From contig CAJFFY010000025.1 in assembly GCA_904374465.1 (NCBI GenBank), positions 1 through 35,631 on the forward strand: DNA of 35,631 bases, given 5' to 3'. The translations under genes and the position numbers were made by a program. This stretch comes from an uncultured Subdoligranulum sp. (GTDB taxonomy: Bacteria; Bacillota; Clostridia; Oscillospirales; Ruminococcaceae). This document shows positions 1-9,250 of the stretch, piece after piece; the stretch's first letter is position 1, and every line of letters begins with the position of its first letter. The notes beneath the pieces were generated by a model. The model searched no databases. It was not told the origin of the DNA and saw only the letters and a program-made list of their open reading frames with translations.

Positions 1-178
1 AAATCGAACGCTGCAACAAGAGGATGGCTGACAGTCTTTCGCGCGGACATACAAGCCCAAGGAGGGATTGGTCAGCCAGTTGCTCCTCTTATTGTAGCTT
101 AGGCACGAGATGGAGGAAAAGCCGGACTGGCTGCCCGGCTTTCCTGTCCAAATTTATTGTAATAGGAGGGATGGTTTC
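1..178. other. Left-edge leader region with no confident gene
   Basis: This stretch precedes the first clear ribosome site (AGGAGG, about 164-169). A short frame open from base 1 to a TAG at 100-102 could be the tail of an upstream gene. Its codons (AAA, ACA, AGA, ATA) are unlike the GC-rich genes here, so I do not call it. A weak promoter-like pair, TTGGTC (68-73) and TATTGT (90-95), lies 16 bases apart. The hairpin at 118-142 falls downstream of it. Confidence 0.35.
118..142 (+). terminator. Hairpin before the response regulator gene (terminator or attenuator)
   Basis: The arms AAAGCCGG (118-125) and CCGGCTTT (135-142) are perfectly complementary around a 9-base loop. The right arm ends in TTT, but there is no long T-run after it. 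It may end an upstream transcript or act as a leader attenuator for the two-component operon starting at 179. Confidence 0.4.
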
Positions 179-892
179 ATGCTGCACATCGTGCTTTGCG
201 ACGACGAAGGCCCCTTTGCGGAGGGGCTGGCCCGGCGTATCCGGGCATTGGCGGATTTTTCGCCCCGGACCATGGTCATCACGGTACTCGTCGACCCGGA
301 CCGCCTGACCGATGCGCTGCCCTGTGACCTGCTGTTCCTGGACATCGACCTGGGGGCCACCAACGGCATCCGGGTGGCCCGCCGGCTGCGGCAGACCCGG
401 CCCGATATGGTGCTGATCTTTGTGACCAATTATAAGGAATACGCCCCCGAAGGCTACGAGGTGAACGCTTTCCGCTACCTGGCCAAGGACGAGCTGGACG
501 CCAAACTGGCGCCCTATTTTACGGCGGCGCTGGCGGCCTGCCGCACCCGGCTGCGCACGGTGGAGCTGCTTTGCGACGGGGAACCGGTGGCGGTGCCGCT
601 GCCCAAACTGGTCTATGTGGAAAGCCGGGGCCGGGAACAGATCCTGCATCTGCGGGACGCCCGGCGGGACAGCCTGACCACCCGTACCACCATGAACCTG
701 CTGGAGGAAAAAATGACCGACCAGGGCTTTCTGCGGCTGCACAAAAGTTACCTGGTGAATATGGCCTGGGTGGATACCCTGCAGAGCAGCGGTGCCCGGC
801 TACGGGACGGAACGCTGCTGCCGGTGAGCGCCCGCAGCTACCGGGAAACCAAACAGCGGTACCTGGCCTGGAAAGGACGGCAGTTATGCTAG
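179..892 (+). CDS. LytTR-family response regulator (AgrA/LytR type)
   Basis: A 237-residue two-domain cytoplasmic regulator. The N-terminal receiver (about 1-120) has the acidic pair D8-D9, the likely phosphoacceptor D55 in LFLDID, and the conserved lysine K103 in YLAKDE. The C-terminal LytTR DNA-binding domain (about 135-235) shows LVYVES, the LRLHKSYLVN block and a final ARSYRE segment. ATG 179 was chosen because AGGAGG lies about nine bases upstream and because translation from it starts directly with the receiver core (HIVLCDDE). The reading frame overlaps the next gene by seven bases, so regulator and kinase are translationally coupled. LytTR regulators typically control surface proteins, virulence or peptide-pheromone circuits; the target here is unknown. 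The surface protease operon 2 kb downstream is a candidate by position only. Confidence 0.93.
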   Translation: MLHIVLCDDEGPFAEGLARRIRALADFSPRTMVITVLVDPDRLTDALPCDLLFLDIDLGATNGIRVARRLRQTRPDMVLIFVTNYKEYAPEGYEVNAFRYLAKDELDAKLAPYFTAALAACRTRLRTVELLCDGEPVAVPLPKLVYVESRGREQILHLRDARRDSLTTRTTMNLLEEKMTDQGFLRLHKSYLVNMAWVDTLQSSGARLRDGTLLPVSARSYRETKQRYLAWKGRQLC

Positions 893-2205
893 CGGTATGG
901 GGGAACGTTCTGACGCTGTTCAATGTGATCACCGCGATGGTGGGCAGCGTGCTGATCTACGACAGCTTTTTTTACCGGCGGCACGGCGGGACCCGGTTCT
1001 GGGGCGTCATGCTGCTGTGGTATCTGCTGGTGTCGCTTGCCATGTTCAACCAGCTGAAAGGGGTACCGCCCACCGGCGAGGCCGTGCTGAACTGCCTTAT
1101 GAACACCCTCCTGATCCTGCTGCTCTACCGTGCCCGGTGGGACCGGGCCTTCTTTGTGGCGGTCACCGCCTATGCGCTGTGCAGTGTGCCCTACTACTGG
1201 ATCGAATGGGGCGTCATGCAGGGGCTGGGCCTGGAGTATTCCGAGATGGTGTGGAACATTCCGCTCTACTCGGTGGTGTTTGTGGCCAAGTCCCTGGTCT
1301 ATCTGCTGTTGGGGGTGGTAATCCGGCGGCTGCACCGTCCCCTGCCGGAAACCGACACCCCGGCGCGGGTCTGGGTGCCGCTGGCCGGCATCTTTCCGTT
1401 CATGACACTCATCGCCTATTACGGCGCCCGGACGCACATCGGCGAGGAATCCGAAGCCTGGCAGGGGGCACTGGCCATCCTGGACGTTGTCAACGTGGCG
1501 GCGCTGATTCTGTTTGACCGGCTGGAGCGCAGCGCCATCGACCGGGAACAGCTGGTGGCCGCCGCCGAACGCGCCCGGGTCCAGGACGAAAACCTCCAGG
1601 CGCTGACCCAGGCTTACGCCGCCCAGCGCAAACTGACCCACGATTTCCGGGCCTGCCTGACCACCCTCTCGGGGCTGCTGGAACAGGAGGACCTGCCCGC
1701 CGCCCGGGCCTACCTGGAGGAATTGAAGGTCCGCCAGACCGAGCGGGTGCTGCTGGTCAACACCCACAACGCGGCCGTGGACGCCATCCTGAACCAGAAG
1801 GGCTACGCCGGCCAGCATCGGGGCATCGACCTGCGGTTCACCGTCAACGATCTGTCGGCGCTGCGCCTGCCCGCCGTGGATGTGACCCTGGTGCTGGGCA
1901 ATCTGCTGGACAACGCCCTGGAAGCCTGTACCGCCCTGCCACCGCAGGACCGCTGGGTGGAGGTGCGGGTCATCTACCACGGGCAGGGGAACCCGCCGGT
2001 GTTGTCTCTGTCGGTGGTCAACCCCAGCCGCCCGGTCAAGGTGGTCAACGGGCAGATTCCCACCGGCAAGGGGGACGCCCTGCAGCACGGTTACGGCCTG
2101 GGCAACGTGCAGGAAATCCTGACCCGCTACCATGCCGAATCCACTTTTTTCTATGAGAACGGCCGGTTTGTCTTCAGCGCCGACTGGCCCGACCAGCCCC
2201 GCTGA
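886..2205 (+). CDS. GHKL-domain sensor histidine kinase (AgrC-like)
   Basis: A 439-residue membrane kinase, partner of the overlapping LytTR regulator. The first ~215 residues hold six or seven hydrophobic segments, for example VITAMVGSVLIY, FWGVMLLWYLLVSLAMF and LVYLLLGVVI. A linker with coiled-coil character leads to a phosphoacceptor region with KLTHDFRACL, where the histidine is the likely autophosphorylation site. The GHKL ATPase domain follows, with the N box NLLDNALEAC and a glycine box GYGLGNVQEI. This is the AgrC/ComD/VirS layout, in which the membrane domain senses a peptide or envelope signal. No AgrD-like peptide or AgrB protease gene is seen nearby, so the signal is unknown. ATG 886 lies inside the end of the preceding gene and has AAAGGA about eight bases upstream. 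Confidence 0.92.
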   Translation: MLAVWGNVLTLFNVITAMVGSVLIYDSFFYRRHGGTRFWGVMLLWYLLVSLAMFNQLKGVPPTGEAVLNCLMNTLLILLLYRARWDRAFFVAVTAYALCSVPYYWIEWGVMQGLGLEYSEMVWNIPLYSVVFVAKSLVYLLLGVVIRRLHRPLPETDTPARVWVPLAGIFPFMTLIAYYGARTHIGEESEAWQGALAILDVVNVAALILFDRLERSAIDREQLVAAAERARVQDENLQALTQAYAAQRKLTHDFRACLTTLSGLLEQEDLPAARAYLEELKVRQTERVLLVNTHNAAVDAILNQKGYAGQHRGIDLRFTVNDLSALRLPAVDVTLVLGNLLDNALEACTALPPQDRWVEVRVIYHGQGNPPVLSLSVVNPSRPVKVVNGQIPTGKGDALQHGYGLGNVQEILTRYHAESTFFYENGRFVFSADWPDQPR

Positions 2206-2252
2206 GGAAAAAACCTGCGTTTACGACAGATTTTCCCCCGTTCATGACGGTT

Positions 2253-2284
2253 TTGTGGAAAACCGACCGCCTGCCCGGTATACT
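2253..2284 (+). promoter_or_regulatory. Possible weak promoter for the wHTH gene
   Basis: TATACT at 2279-2284 is a good -10 box 41 bases before the ATG at 2325. The best -35 candidates are TTGTGG (2253-2258, spacer 20) and GTGGAA (2255-2260, spacer 18), neither ideal. It would let the small DNA-binding gene be expressed separately from the two-component genes. Confidence 0.35.
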
Positions 2285-2324
2285 GATACTGAAAAACCAT
2301 TCCCACAGGAAACGGCAGGCAGGT

Positions 2325-2630
2325 ATGAATCATCAGTATAAGGATCTGTATATCGACACCCGCACCAAGCGGGTGTTCCGTCAGGGGCAGGAGGTGCACC
2401 TTACCTGCACCGAATACCGCCTGCTGCTGGTGCTGCTGGGGAACGTGGGGCGGGTCTTCTCTCGGGAGGAACTGCTGCGGCGGGTGTGGGGCATCACGGT
2501 GCCGGTGCGCACCCGCACGGTGGATATCCATATTGCCCGGCTGCGCCGCAAACTGGGCCTGCGGGAGGAAATCCGTGCGGTCATGCGCAAGGGCTACGCC
2601 CTGCGCCCCCTGCCGCCCACGCAACACTGA
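2325..2630 (+). CDS. Stand-alone OmpR/PhoB-type winged-helix protein without receiver domain
   Basis: A 101-residue protein that is almost entirely a Trans_reg_C winged helix. Visible landmarks are the N-terminal beta segment (LYIDTRTKRVF), LTCTEYRLLLVLLGN, the FSREELLRRVW helix, a recognition-helix segment TVDIHIARLRRKLG and the wing ending in RKGYAL. Family members normally carry an N-terminal receiver of about 120 residues; here it is absent, and the upstream sequence contains no receiver remnant. ATG 2325 is chosen because the domain starts right after it. A longer frame from 2244 has no domain content. The Shine-Dalgarno is weak (ACAGGA about 14 bases upstream). The gene sits between the two-component pair and the surface peptidase operon, so control of that operon without phosphorylation is plausible but unproven. 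Confidence 0.85.
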   Translation: MNHQYKDLYIDTRTKRVFRQGQEVHLTCTEYRLLLVLLGNVGRVFSREELLRRVWGITVPVRTRTVDIHIARLRRKLGLREEIRAVMRKGYALRPLPPTQH

Positions 2631-2643
2631 TACAACAAAACCG

Positions 2644-2690
2644 TCGGCCACTTTGGCGAAAAACCGAAAAAAGTGGTCGATTGTTTTGTT
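2644..2690 (+). terminator. Rho-independent terminator after the wHTH gene
   Basis: Arms TCGGCCACT (2644-2652) and AGTGGTCGA (2672-2680) pair over nine positions with one G-T wobble. A T-rich tail with TTTT runs follows from 2681. It separates the regulatory genes from the peptidase operon. Confidence 0.75.
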
Positions 2691-2711
2691 ATTTTGTTAT
2701 TTATCTGGAAT

Positions 2712-2788
2712 TGCACAAACTTTTGCGGAAACGGTCGTTTGGGCCTTGATTTCCTAGTTGTTTTATAGTAGAATTGCGCTGCACAAAC
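2712..2788 (+). repeat. Nine-base direct repeat flanking the peptidase promoter
   Basis: TGCACAAAC occurs at 2712-2720 and again at 2780-2788. The first copy is upstream of the -35 box and the second lies at the expected transcription start. Such a pair could be an operator for a regulator that binds direct repeats, as OmpR/PhoB-type proteins do. Chance occurrence in this short AT-rich stretch cannot be excluded. Confidence 0.35.
2746..2774 (+). promoter_or_regulatory. Promoter of the peptidase/cohesin-like operon
   Basis: TTGATT (2746-2751) and TAGAAT (2769-2774) are separated by 17 bases, the optimal spacing for a housekeeping sigma factor. The predicted start at about 2781 leaves a leader of about 107 bases before the GTG at 2888. 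Confidence 0.65.
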
Positions 2789-2887
2789 GAACAAAAAAAA
2801 GATGCCCCGTTGCCCACGGCCAAGGCGCCAGCCCCACCCGTGCGGGAAGCCCCCGAAGGGCAGTTGCCACAGAAAGGAAGAAATGAC

Positions 2888-5800
2888 GTGAAAAAAGCCA
2901 TCGCCACCTTGTTGAGCGTTTCCATGATGTTCAGCATCCTGGCCCAGGGCCCCGCCGTGTATGCGGAGGGTCTCGCCGTTTCCGAACCTGCCCAGCAGGA
3001 GGAAATCGCCGCCGAGGCGCTTTTGCAGGCAGCCCTGCCGGCCACCCCCGAGACGGGCAGCGAGGCCAAAATGCCGGACGCCCAGCAGGACCGGCCGCCG
3101 CAGAAACCCCGGACGGGGAGCAGCCCCTTCCCGCAGAGGAACCCGAAACCCTTGCGGAGGAATCCGAGCTTCCTTCGCAGGAGGAACCCCCCGAGCTCCC
3201 GGTGGTGGAAAACCCCGCCGGGGTGGAAGTGGGCGTGCTGGCGGGTCTGCCGCTGCAGCGCACCGTCACCTTGCAGGTGACTCTGGCCGGTCCCGAGACC
3301 CGGCAGGACACCCTGACCCTGGCGCCCGCCGGGGAGGAAGCTCCCTCCCGCAGCAGCGTCCGGTTTGAGGAACTGCCCGCCGGGCAGTATACCCTGACGG
3401 TCCAGGGCAGCGGTTTTGCCGCCTACACCCAGACCCTGACGGTGGAAAACCTGCTGTACAGCGTGCAGCTGACCACCGGCGCCCAGGCGGCCCAGACCCA
3501 GGGCACGGCCCACCCCGGTGTGCTGCAGATCGGCGATGTGGACGGCAGCGGCACCGTGGAGGAAGCTGACGCCACCGCCCTGGTGGACGCCATCGAGGCC
3601 GGCACCACCGGCACGGTGTGCGATCTGAACGGCGACGGCACGGTGGACCTCATCGATCTGCAGATGCTGGCCGTCACCCTGGCCGACCCGGCGCCGGTGC
3701 TCTCCACCATCTACACCAAAATCCCCGAGTCGCTGACCGTGCCCGTCCGGGAGGAGGGCACCCAGATCGCCGCCGGTTCGCTGGAAGGACTGGTGGACGG
3801 CAGCGCCGCCGTCACCCTGCAGCCAGTTTCGGAGGCCCCCATCTCGGAGGAAAACCCCGTGGCGGTCAGCTTTGACTTTGCCCAGCCCGAGACCCCCGTG
3901 GCCATGGGCGGCCTGGTGCTGCAGACCCCCGCCGGCACCACCGGCGCCGTCACCGGCGGCACCCTGGTGGTCATCGACGAGGACGGGGTGGAGCATACCT
4001 TTGACCTGGGCGGCGCGGCCGCCCGCCTGGCCCGCAGCGGTGCGTCCCTGCAGGCCGACGGCTCCATCGTCATCGACTTCGGCAGCCAGATTGCCGTCAA
4101 GAAGGTCACCATCAAGATCACCGCGGTGCAGGGCGGCGGCAGCCTGGCCGAAATCACCAAGGTGGAGTTTGTCAACGATATGGAAAGCCGCATCCCCGCG
4201 CCGGAGATGAACATCCCGGCCAACTTGCGGGCCGAAGCGGGCAGCCAGACCTTCACCCTCACCTGGGACGCTCAGGTGAACGTCACCGGCTACGAGGTGC
4301 GCATCGCCCTGGGCGACGTCACCGAGACGGTGGCCACCACCGCCAACAGCCTGACCGTCACCACCTTCGGCGGCGAAAAGCTGCAGAACAACACCACCTA
4401 CACCGTGCAGGTGCAGTCCCTCAACGGACAGTGGCGCAGCGGCTACGGCGAGGCTGTCACCGTTACCCCCAAGGCGGACAAACTGCCCGCCGCTCCCGAC
4501 GCCCTGACCCTGACCGGCCGGTTCCAGCGCATCGATGCCTCCTGGAAGGCCATGAAGGATACCGACAGCTACAACCTGTACTACCGCAAGGCCGGGGAGG
4601 AATCCTTCCAGAAGGTGGAGGGCCTGTCCCGGAACAGCTACACCATCCAGAATCTGGAAAACAACACCCGGTATGAGGTGTACGTCACCGGCGTCAACGA
4701 ACTGGGCGAAGGTCCGGCCTCGCTGACCTCCACGGCCAGCACCGCCAACGTCAACCCCGTCAAGCTGCCGGCCTACAAGCTCATCAATACGCCGGGCGAT
4801 GCCGGGCAGGCTTCGGCCCACATCCTCTCGGTCACCCACGAGGCCGGCTACATGAAGGACAGCCCGCTGGATTCCGGCAAGACCGCCTGGGGTGCCGTGG
4901 ACAACGACTACACCTCCTGGTACGGCCTGGACGACTGGGACGACGGTGCTGTCTACCCCGACAACGGCGGCCTGCGGGTCACCTTTGACGGGCAGTACAC
5001 CATCGGTACCATCTCGCTGGCTCAGATCGAGGACCGGGGCGCCTACGGCAACGTGCGGCTCTTTGCCCGCGGTGCGGACGGCAAGGAGACCCAGCTCTCC
5101 GGCGTCACCATCGTCAAGCGCAGTGACGGCAGCCGCAGCTACTACACCATCAAGATTCCCGGCGGTGTCACCACCGATTATCTGCGGGTCTGCGTGGGCT
5201 ACACCTACGCCAACACCCCGGTCTCCATCGCCGAAATCCGCTTCTATACCTACGACAGCCTGGAGGATGACATCCTGGCCCTGTATGCCGATGACCTCCA
5301 TGTGACGCTGCGTCCTGACGTGACCGAGGACACCCTCAACGCCCTGCAGGCCCGCCTGGACACCCCCGACGAGGTCAGCGGCGAGCGCAACCCCGAGTAT
5401 GACACCCTCCGGCGGGAGCTGGACAACGCCCGCGGTCTGCTGGATGCCTCCTTGCAGGATACGGTGACGGTGCACACCACCATCACTTCCAAGCGGGACG
5501 GCCACCTGGGCTTCACCGGCCTCAATGCCTGGCAGCCCCTGGGCGTCACCGCCAAGGCCGGCGACCAGATCGTCGTCTATGTGGGCAGCAACAATGTGGC
5601 CACCGGCTCCAACGCCTGGCTGCAGTTGGTGGCCACCCAGTACAATTCCGAGTCGGGGCAGCTGGCCTCCCAGCCCATCCAGCTCAAGGTGGGCCGCAAC
5701 GAGATCACCATCCCCGAACTGGTTACCTTTGACGCCGAACACGGCGGCCCGCTCTATGTGCAGTTCACCGGCACCAACACCGCCGACCAGTACTCTGTAC

Positions 5801-8121
5801 GGGTCAGCGGCGGGCAGGACATCCCCGTGCTGGACCTGTACGGCATCACCGATGCCGACCAGCGCCGGGAGCGCGTCACCGCCTACCTGGCCGAACTGAA
5901 AGCGGCCGCCGACTCTCTGGAAAGCCGCCACGGCGAGTACCAGGGGGACAGCGCCTATGCGCCTGAAACCTGCATCCTCAATACCACCGATGTGCTGCTG
6001 GACCAGATGATGCTGTCGGTGCCCGTCACCCAGCTGCTGGCCGGCCTGGGCAGCGGTTCCGACGCCGAGCAGGCGGACCGGCTGCTGGCCTCGCTGGATG
6101 CCATGGACCAGATGATGGTCCTGTTCTACCAGCACAAGGGCCTGACCAACCTGCCCGGAGCGGGCGACAAAAACCGTCTGCCCTCCCAGCACCTGAACAT
6201 CCGGTATATGCGCATGTTTGCCGGTGCCTTCATGTACGCCGCGGGCAACCACATCGGCATCGGCTGGGAGTCGGTGCCCGGCCTCGCCCAGGGCAGTCCC
6301 ATCACGCTGAACGCCGACGGCACCTACCAGAGCGGTGACTACTTCGGCTGGGGCATCGCCCATGAGATCGGCCACAACATCAACCAGGGCAGCTATGCCG
6401 TGGCGGAAGTCACCAACAACTACTTCTCCCAGATTTCCCAGACCCATGACGGGATGCGCTTCGGCTACGATGCCATCTACCAGAAGGTCACCAGCGGCAC
6501 CACCGGCGCGGCCGGGGATGTCTTCACCCAGCTGGGTATGTACTGGCAGCTCCACCTGGCCTACGACACCGGCTACGAGTACCAGATCTACACCAGCTAT
6601 GATGAGCTGTTCCAGAGCCGCTTCTACGCCCGGGTGGATACCTACGCCCGCAACACGGCCCAGGCCCCCGCGCCGGGCGGCGTAAAGCTGACGCTGGGCG
6701 GCGACGCCAACCAGAACTTCATGCGGCTGGCCGCTGCGGCTGCCCAGAAGGACCTGACGGACTTCTTTACCCGCTGGGGTCTGGTGCCCGATGAAACCAC
6801 CGCGGCCTACCTGGCCCAGTTTGCGCCGGAAAACCGCGCCATCTACTACTTCCAGGACAGCGCCCGCAACTACGGCTTTACCCACAACGCTTCCACCAGC
6901 TTTGCCGGCCAGGACGTCCTCACCGACGCCACTGCCGCCACGGTGGACGAAAAGACCCCCAACCAGGTCCATCTGAACCTGGAAACCAACGCCGCCGACG
7001 GCCTGCTGCTGGGCTACGAAATTGCCCGCATCACCTACGAGAACGGCCAGGCGCACACCCAGGTGGTGGGCTTCACCACCGACGGCCACTACACCGACAC
7101 GGTGACCACCGTAAACAACCGGACGGTGGCCTACCAGATCACCGCCATCGACAACTTCCTGAACCGCTCCGCCACCCGCACGCTGCCCGCGGTGAAAATC
7201 AGCCACAAGGGCAACTACGACAAGAGCCTGTGGACGGTGACCACCAACATGACCTCCGAGGCCGACACCGTGCCCGGTGCCGACGAGCAGGACCCCTGCG
7301 AACCGGCCCCCGTTTCGGCCATCAGCCAGGTCATCGACAACGACAAGAACACCACCTATACCGGCACCGCCTCCGGCGAGGCCGTCATCACCCTCAACTT
7401 CCACAAGACGCTGGCAGTCACCGGCTTCCAGTACACCGTCACATCGGGCACGCCCATCGCCGGGTACGAACTGCAGTACACCGTCGACGGCACCCAGTGG
7501 CAAACCCTGGCCACCGGCACTTTCGCCGGGAATACGGTCAACACCGTCTACTTCCCCGACCGGGACGGCAACCCCTGGCTGACCACCTACGATGCCACCC
7601 AGCTGCGGCTGGTGGTCAAGGGTGCGGCAGGCAGCGCGGTGTCCATCAGCGAGCTGGACGTGCTGGGCCCCACCGGCGACGACGTGGAGCTGCTGGAAAA
7701 CGGCATCGGCACGCTGGCCAAGGACTACACCTATGCGGATGGCGAGACCATCCCCGCCGGGTCGCTGGTCTTCACCGGCCGGTACAAGGGCAACCCCGCC
7801 TACAACGTGGTGCTGCTCTATGACCAGGACGGTGCTGTGGTGGGCGGCCTGGATGCCGAGGGCAACACCGTGGCCCACCAGATCATTCTGGCCCCCGACC
7901 CGGAGAACGGCCTGCTGGGCGAAGTCAGCGAAGGCTACTGGGTCTACTGGATTGAACCGGACGCCCTGCAGGGGATGACGATGCCCCGCACGGTGCGTGC
8001 CGAACTGTACCGGGTGGATAACGCCACCACCAACGAAGGCCAGCGCCTGACCAGCGACACGCTGGAAGTCGCGGTGCCCGCCACGCTGCCCGCCATCACG
8101 GTGGGCGGTCAGGGCGACTGA
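2888..8121 (+). CDS. Secreted M60-family (gluzincin) peptidase with dockerin-like, FN3 and F5/8C modules; frameshift near 3.1 kb
   Basis: A giant extracellular protein of about 1740 residues if one frameshift is repaired. GTG 2888 has AAAGGAAG upstream and starts a clear signal peptide (KKAIATLLS...VYAEG). That frame stops at 3278-3280. The continuing Pro/Glu-rich linker and everything after it are read in the other frame, so one base appears lost at about 3090-3103. Modules by position: a small beta-sandwich (3.22-3.48 kb); two F-hand repeats, DVDGSGTVEEAD and DLNGDGTVDLID, forming a dockerin-like domain (3.53-3.69 kb); a possible sugar-binding module (3.7-4.2 kb); two FN3 domains (4.2-4.76 kb); an F5/8C/CBM32-like module (4.78-5.26 kb); the catalytic region (about 5.8-6.9 kb); and a final discoidin-like module (7.3-7.7 kb). 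HEIGHNINQ (from 6361) followed by E eleven residues after the second histidine matches the zinc site of M60 peptidases, many of which cut O-glycosylated mucins. There is no anchor of its own; docking to the next gene product is inferred. Confidence 0.85.
3090..3103 (+). other. Apparent one-base deletion (frameshift) inside the peptidase gene
   Basis: Up to about 3092 the signal-peptide frame gives a plausible acidic linker (KMPDAQQD). Beyond it that frame becomes an Arg/Pro-rich string typical of a wrong frame. The frame starting at 3094 gives AAAETPDGEQPLPAEEPE and continues open to 8121. A single missing base in the GC-only run around 3091-3101 explains it. No canonical X-XXY-YYZ slippery heptamer is present in the incoming frame. 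It may be a sequencing error, a real inactivation, or phase variation. Confidence 0.7.
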
Positions 8122-8140
8122 TATGACAAGGAGAATACCC

Positions 8141-9163
8141 ATGAAAAAACTCTTGGCCACCCTGCTGCTGGGGGCGGCGCTGACCGTGGGGGCGTTGCCC
8201 GCGGCGGCCGCCGGCACCGACGGCACGGTGACGATGCAGCCGGACGGAGACCGTGCGGCGGTGACCCTGTCGGTGCCCGAAGGGGCTGACCAGGACGCCA
8301 CGGCGCTGCGCCTGCGCTTCCAGGTGGAAGGGCAGGATGCCACGGCCAGCTTTGCCTTTGCCGACGGGCTGACCAGCACGGTGCAGCAGTACCGCTATGA
8401 CGCGTCCACCGGCACGCTGACCCTCTATCTGGCGGGACAGCAGGCGCTCCTGCAGGACGGCAGCGTAGCCCTGGGCGAGATCTGCCTGTCTGCGGCGCCC
8501 GGCACTTCCGCCACCGTGCAGGTGGTGGAGGACTCGCTGGAGCTGGTCAACGCCGCCTACAACAAGGCAGGCGTCACCCAGGCCACCGGCACCGAGGTGA
8601 CCCTGACGGTACCGGGCGGCAACCCCACGCCGGAACAGACCCCCGCCCCTGAGCAAACGCCTGCGCCGGTACCCCAGCCGGAGCAGACGCCCGCCCCCGG
8701 GGTCCAGGCCACGCCGGTACCCACCGCGGCGCCGTCGGGCGGTGGCAACACCAACGGCAACACCCAGGCAAACAGCGGCAACAACAAGAACGGTGGCAAT
8801 ACCCGGCAGGAACCCACCCCCACCCCGGTGGTTTCCACCACGCCGGTGTACACCGCCGCCCCGCAACCCGCCGGCACCACCACCCAGAGCGGCAAGGGTA
8901 GTTCCACCGGCAAGGGAAGCACTACGCAGTCTGGCAACCGGGCCACCCCGGCCCCCAGCGCCACGCCGGAACCTTCGGCACAGCCTGCGGCCAGTGCCAG
9001 CCCGGCACCTTCCGCAACACCCGCACCCACCCCGGCCACGGCCGAGACGGCCCAGGCGGAGACGCCCTCCTCCGGCGGCCTGCCGCTGCCTGCCCTGCTG
9101 GCGGTGGCGGTGGTGATCCTGGCCCTGCTGGGCGTGGTTATCCTGCGGCTGCGCAACCGCTGA
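8141..9163 (+). CDS. Membrane-anchored surface protein with cohesin-like domain
   Basis: A 340-residue protein starting 19 bases after the peptidase stop, with AAGGAGA six bases before ATG 8141, so almost certainly cotranscribed. It has a signal peptide (KKLLATLLLGAALTVG...AAAAG), then a ~135-residue all-beta domain (about 25-160). A Pro/Thr/Gln/Asn-rich linker (about 160-305) follows. A C-terminal hydrophobic helix ends in RLRNR, with no LPxTG motif. The beta domain has features of cohesins: a YDASTGTLTLYLAG strand pair, a later LLQDGSVALGEICLSA segment like the 'dG-x-x-A-x-I-x-F' strand, and a terminal TEVTLTVPGG strand. Similarity is weak by eye, so 'cohesin-like' is a hypothesis supported mainly by the dockerin-like repeats in the neighbouring gene. 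Otherwise it is a generic wall-spanning anchor protein. Confidence 0.8.
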   Translation: MKKLLATLLLGAALTVGALPAAAAGTDGTVTMQPDGDRAAVTLSVPEGADQDATALRLRFQVEGQDATASFAFADGLTSTVQQYRYDASTGTLTLYLAGQQALLQDGSVALGEICLSAAPGTSATVQVVEDSLELVNAAYNKAGVTQATGTEVTLTVPGGNPTPEQTPAPEQTPAPVPQPEQTPAPGVQATPVPTAAPSGGGNTNGNTQANSGNNKNGGNTRQEPTPTPVVSTTPVYTAAPQPAGTTTQSGKGSSTGKGSTTQSGNRATPAPSATPEPSAQPAASASPAPSATPAPTPATAETAQAETPSSGGLPLPALLAVAVVILALLGVVILRLRNR

Positions 9164-9209
9164 TCCCCTAAACCTCCCGCACCCCAACCCCGCGGGAAAA
9201 ACGCAAGCA

Positions 9210-9250
9210 AAAAACACACCCTCTGCCTGAAGCGGAGGGTGTGCTTTTTT
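9210..9250. terminator. Bidirectional terminator between convergent genes
   Basis: Arms CACACCCTCTGC (9215-9226) and GCGGAGGGTGTG (9232-9243) form a 12-bp stem with one G-T pair and a 5-base loop. T6 follows on the plus strand (9245-9250) and A6 precedes it (9209-9214), giving a T-run on the minus strand. It ends both the cohesin-like gene and the RmlD-like gene. Confidence 0.9.

Noticed and set aside
1..102. C-terminal end of an upstream gene in frame 1
   Set aside because: Only 33 codons, with codon use unlike the neighbours and no recognisable motif; kept only as an unassigned region.
3100..3112. Programmed -1 ribosomal frameshift at GAAACCCC
   Set aside because: The incoming-frame codons do not form an X-XXY-YYZ heptamer, and no strong downstream structure or upstream stimulatory site is evident. 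A plain indel is simpler.
2701..8379. A very long open frame antisense to the peptidase gene, and similar long antisense frames at 17851-21696, 24786-27452 and 27389-30319
   Set aside because: They mirror strongly coding genes in GC-rich DNA, have Gly/Val/His/Gln-rich composition, no signal peptides, no domains and no ribosome sites.
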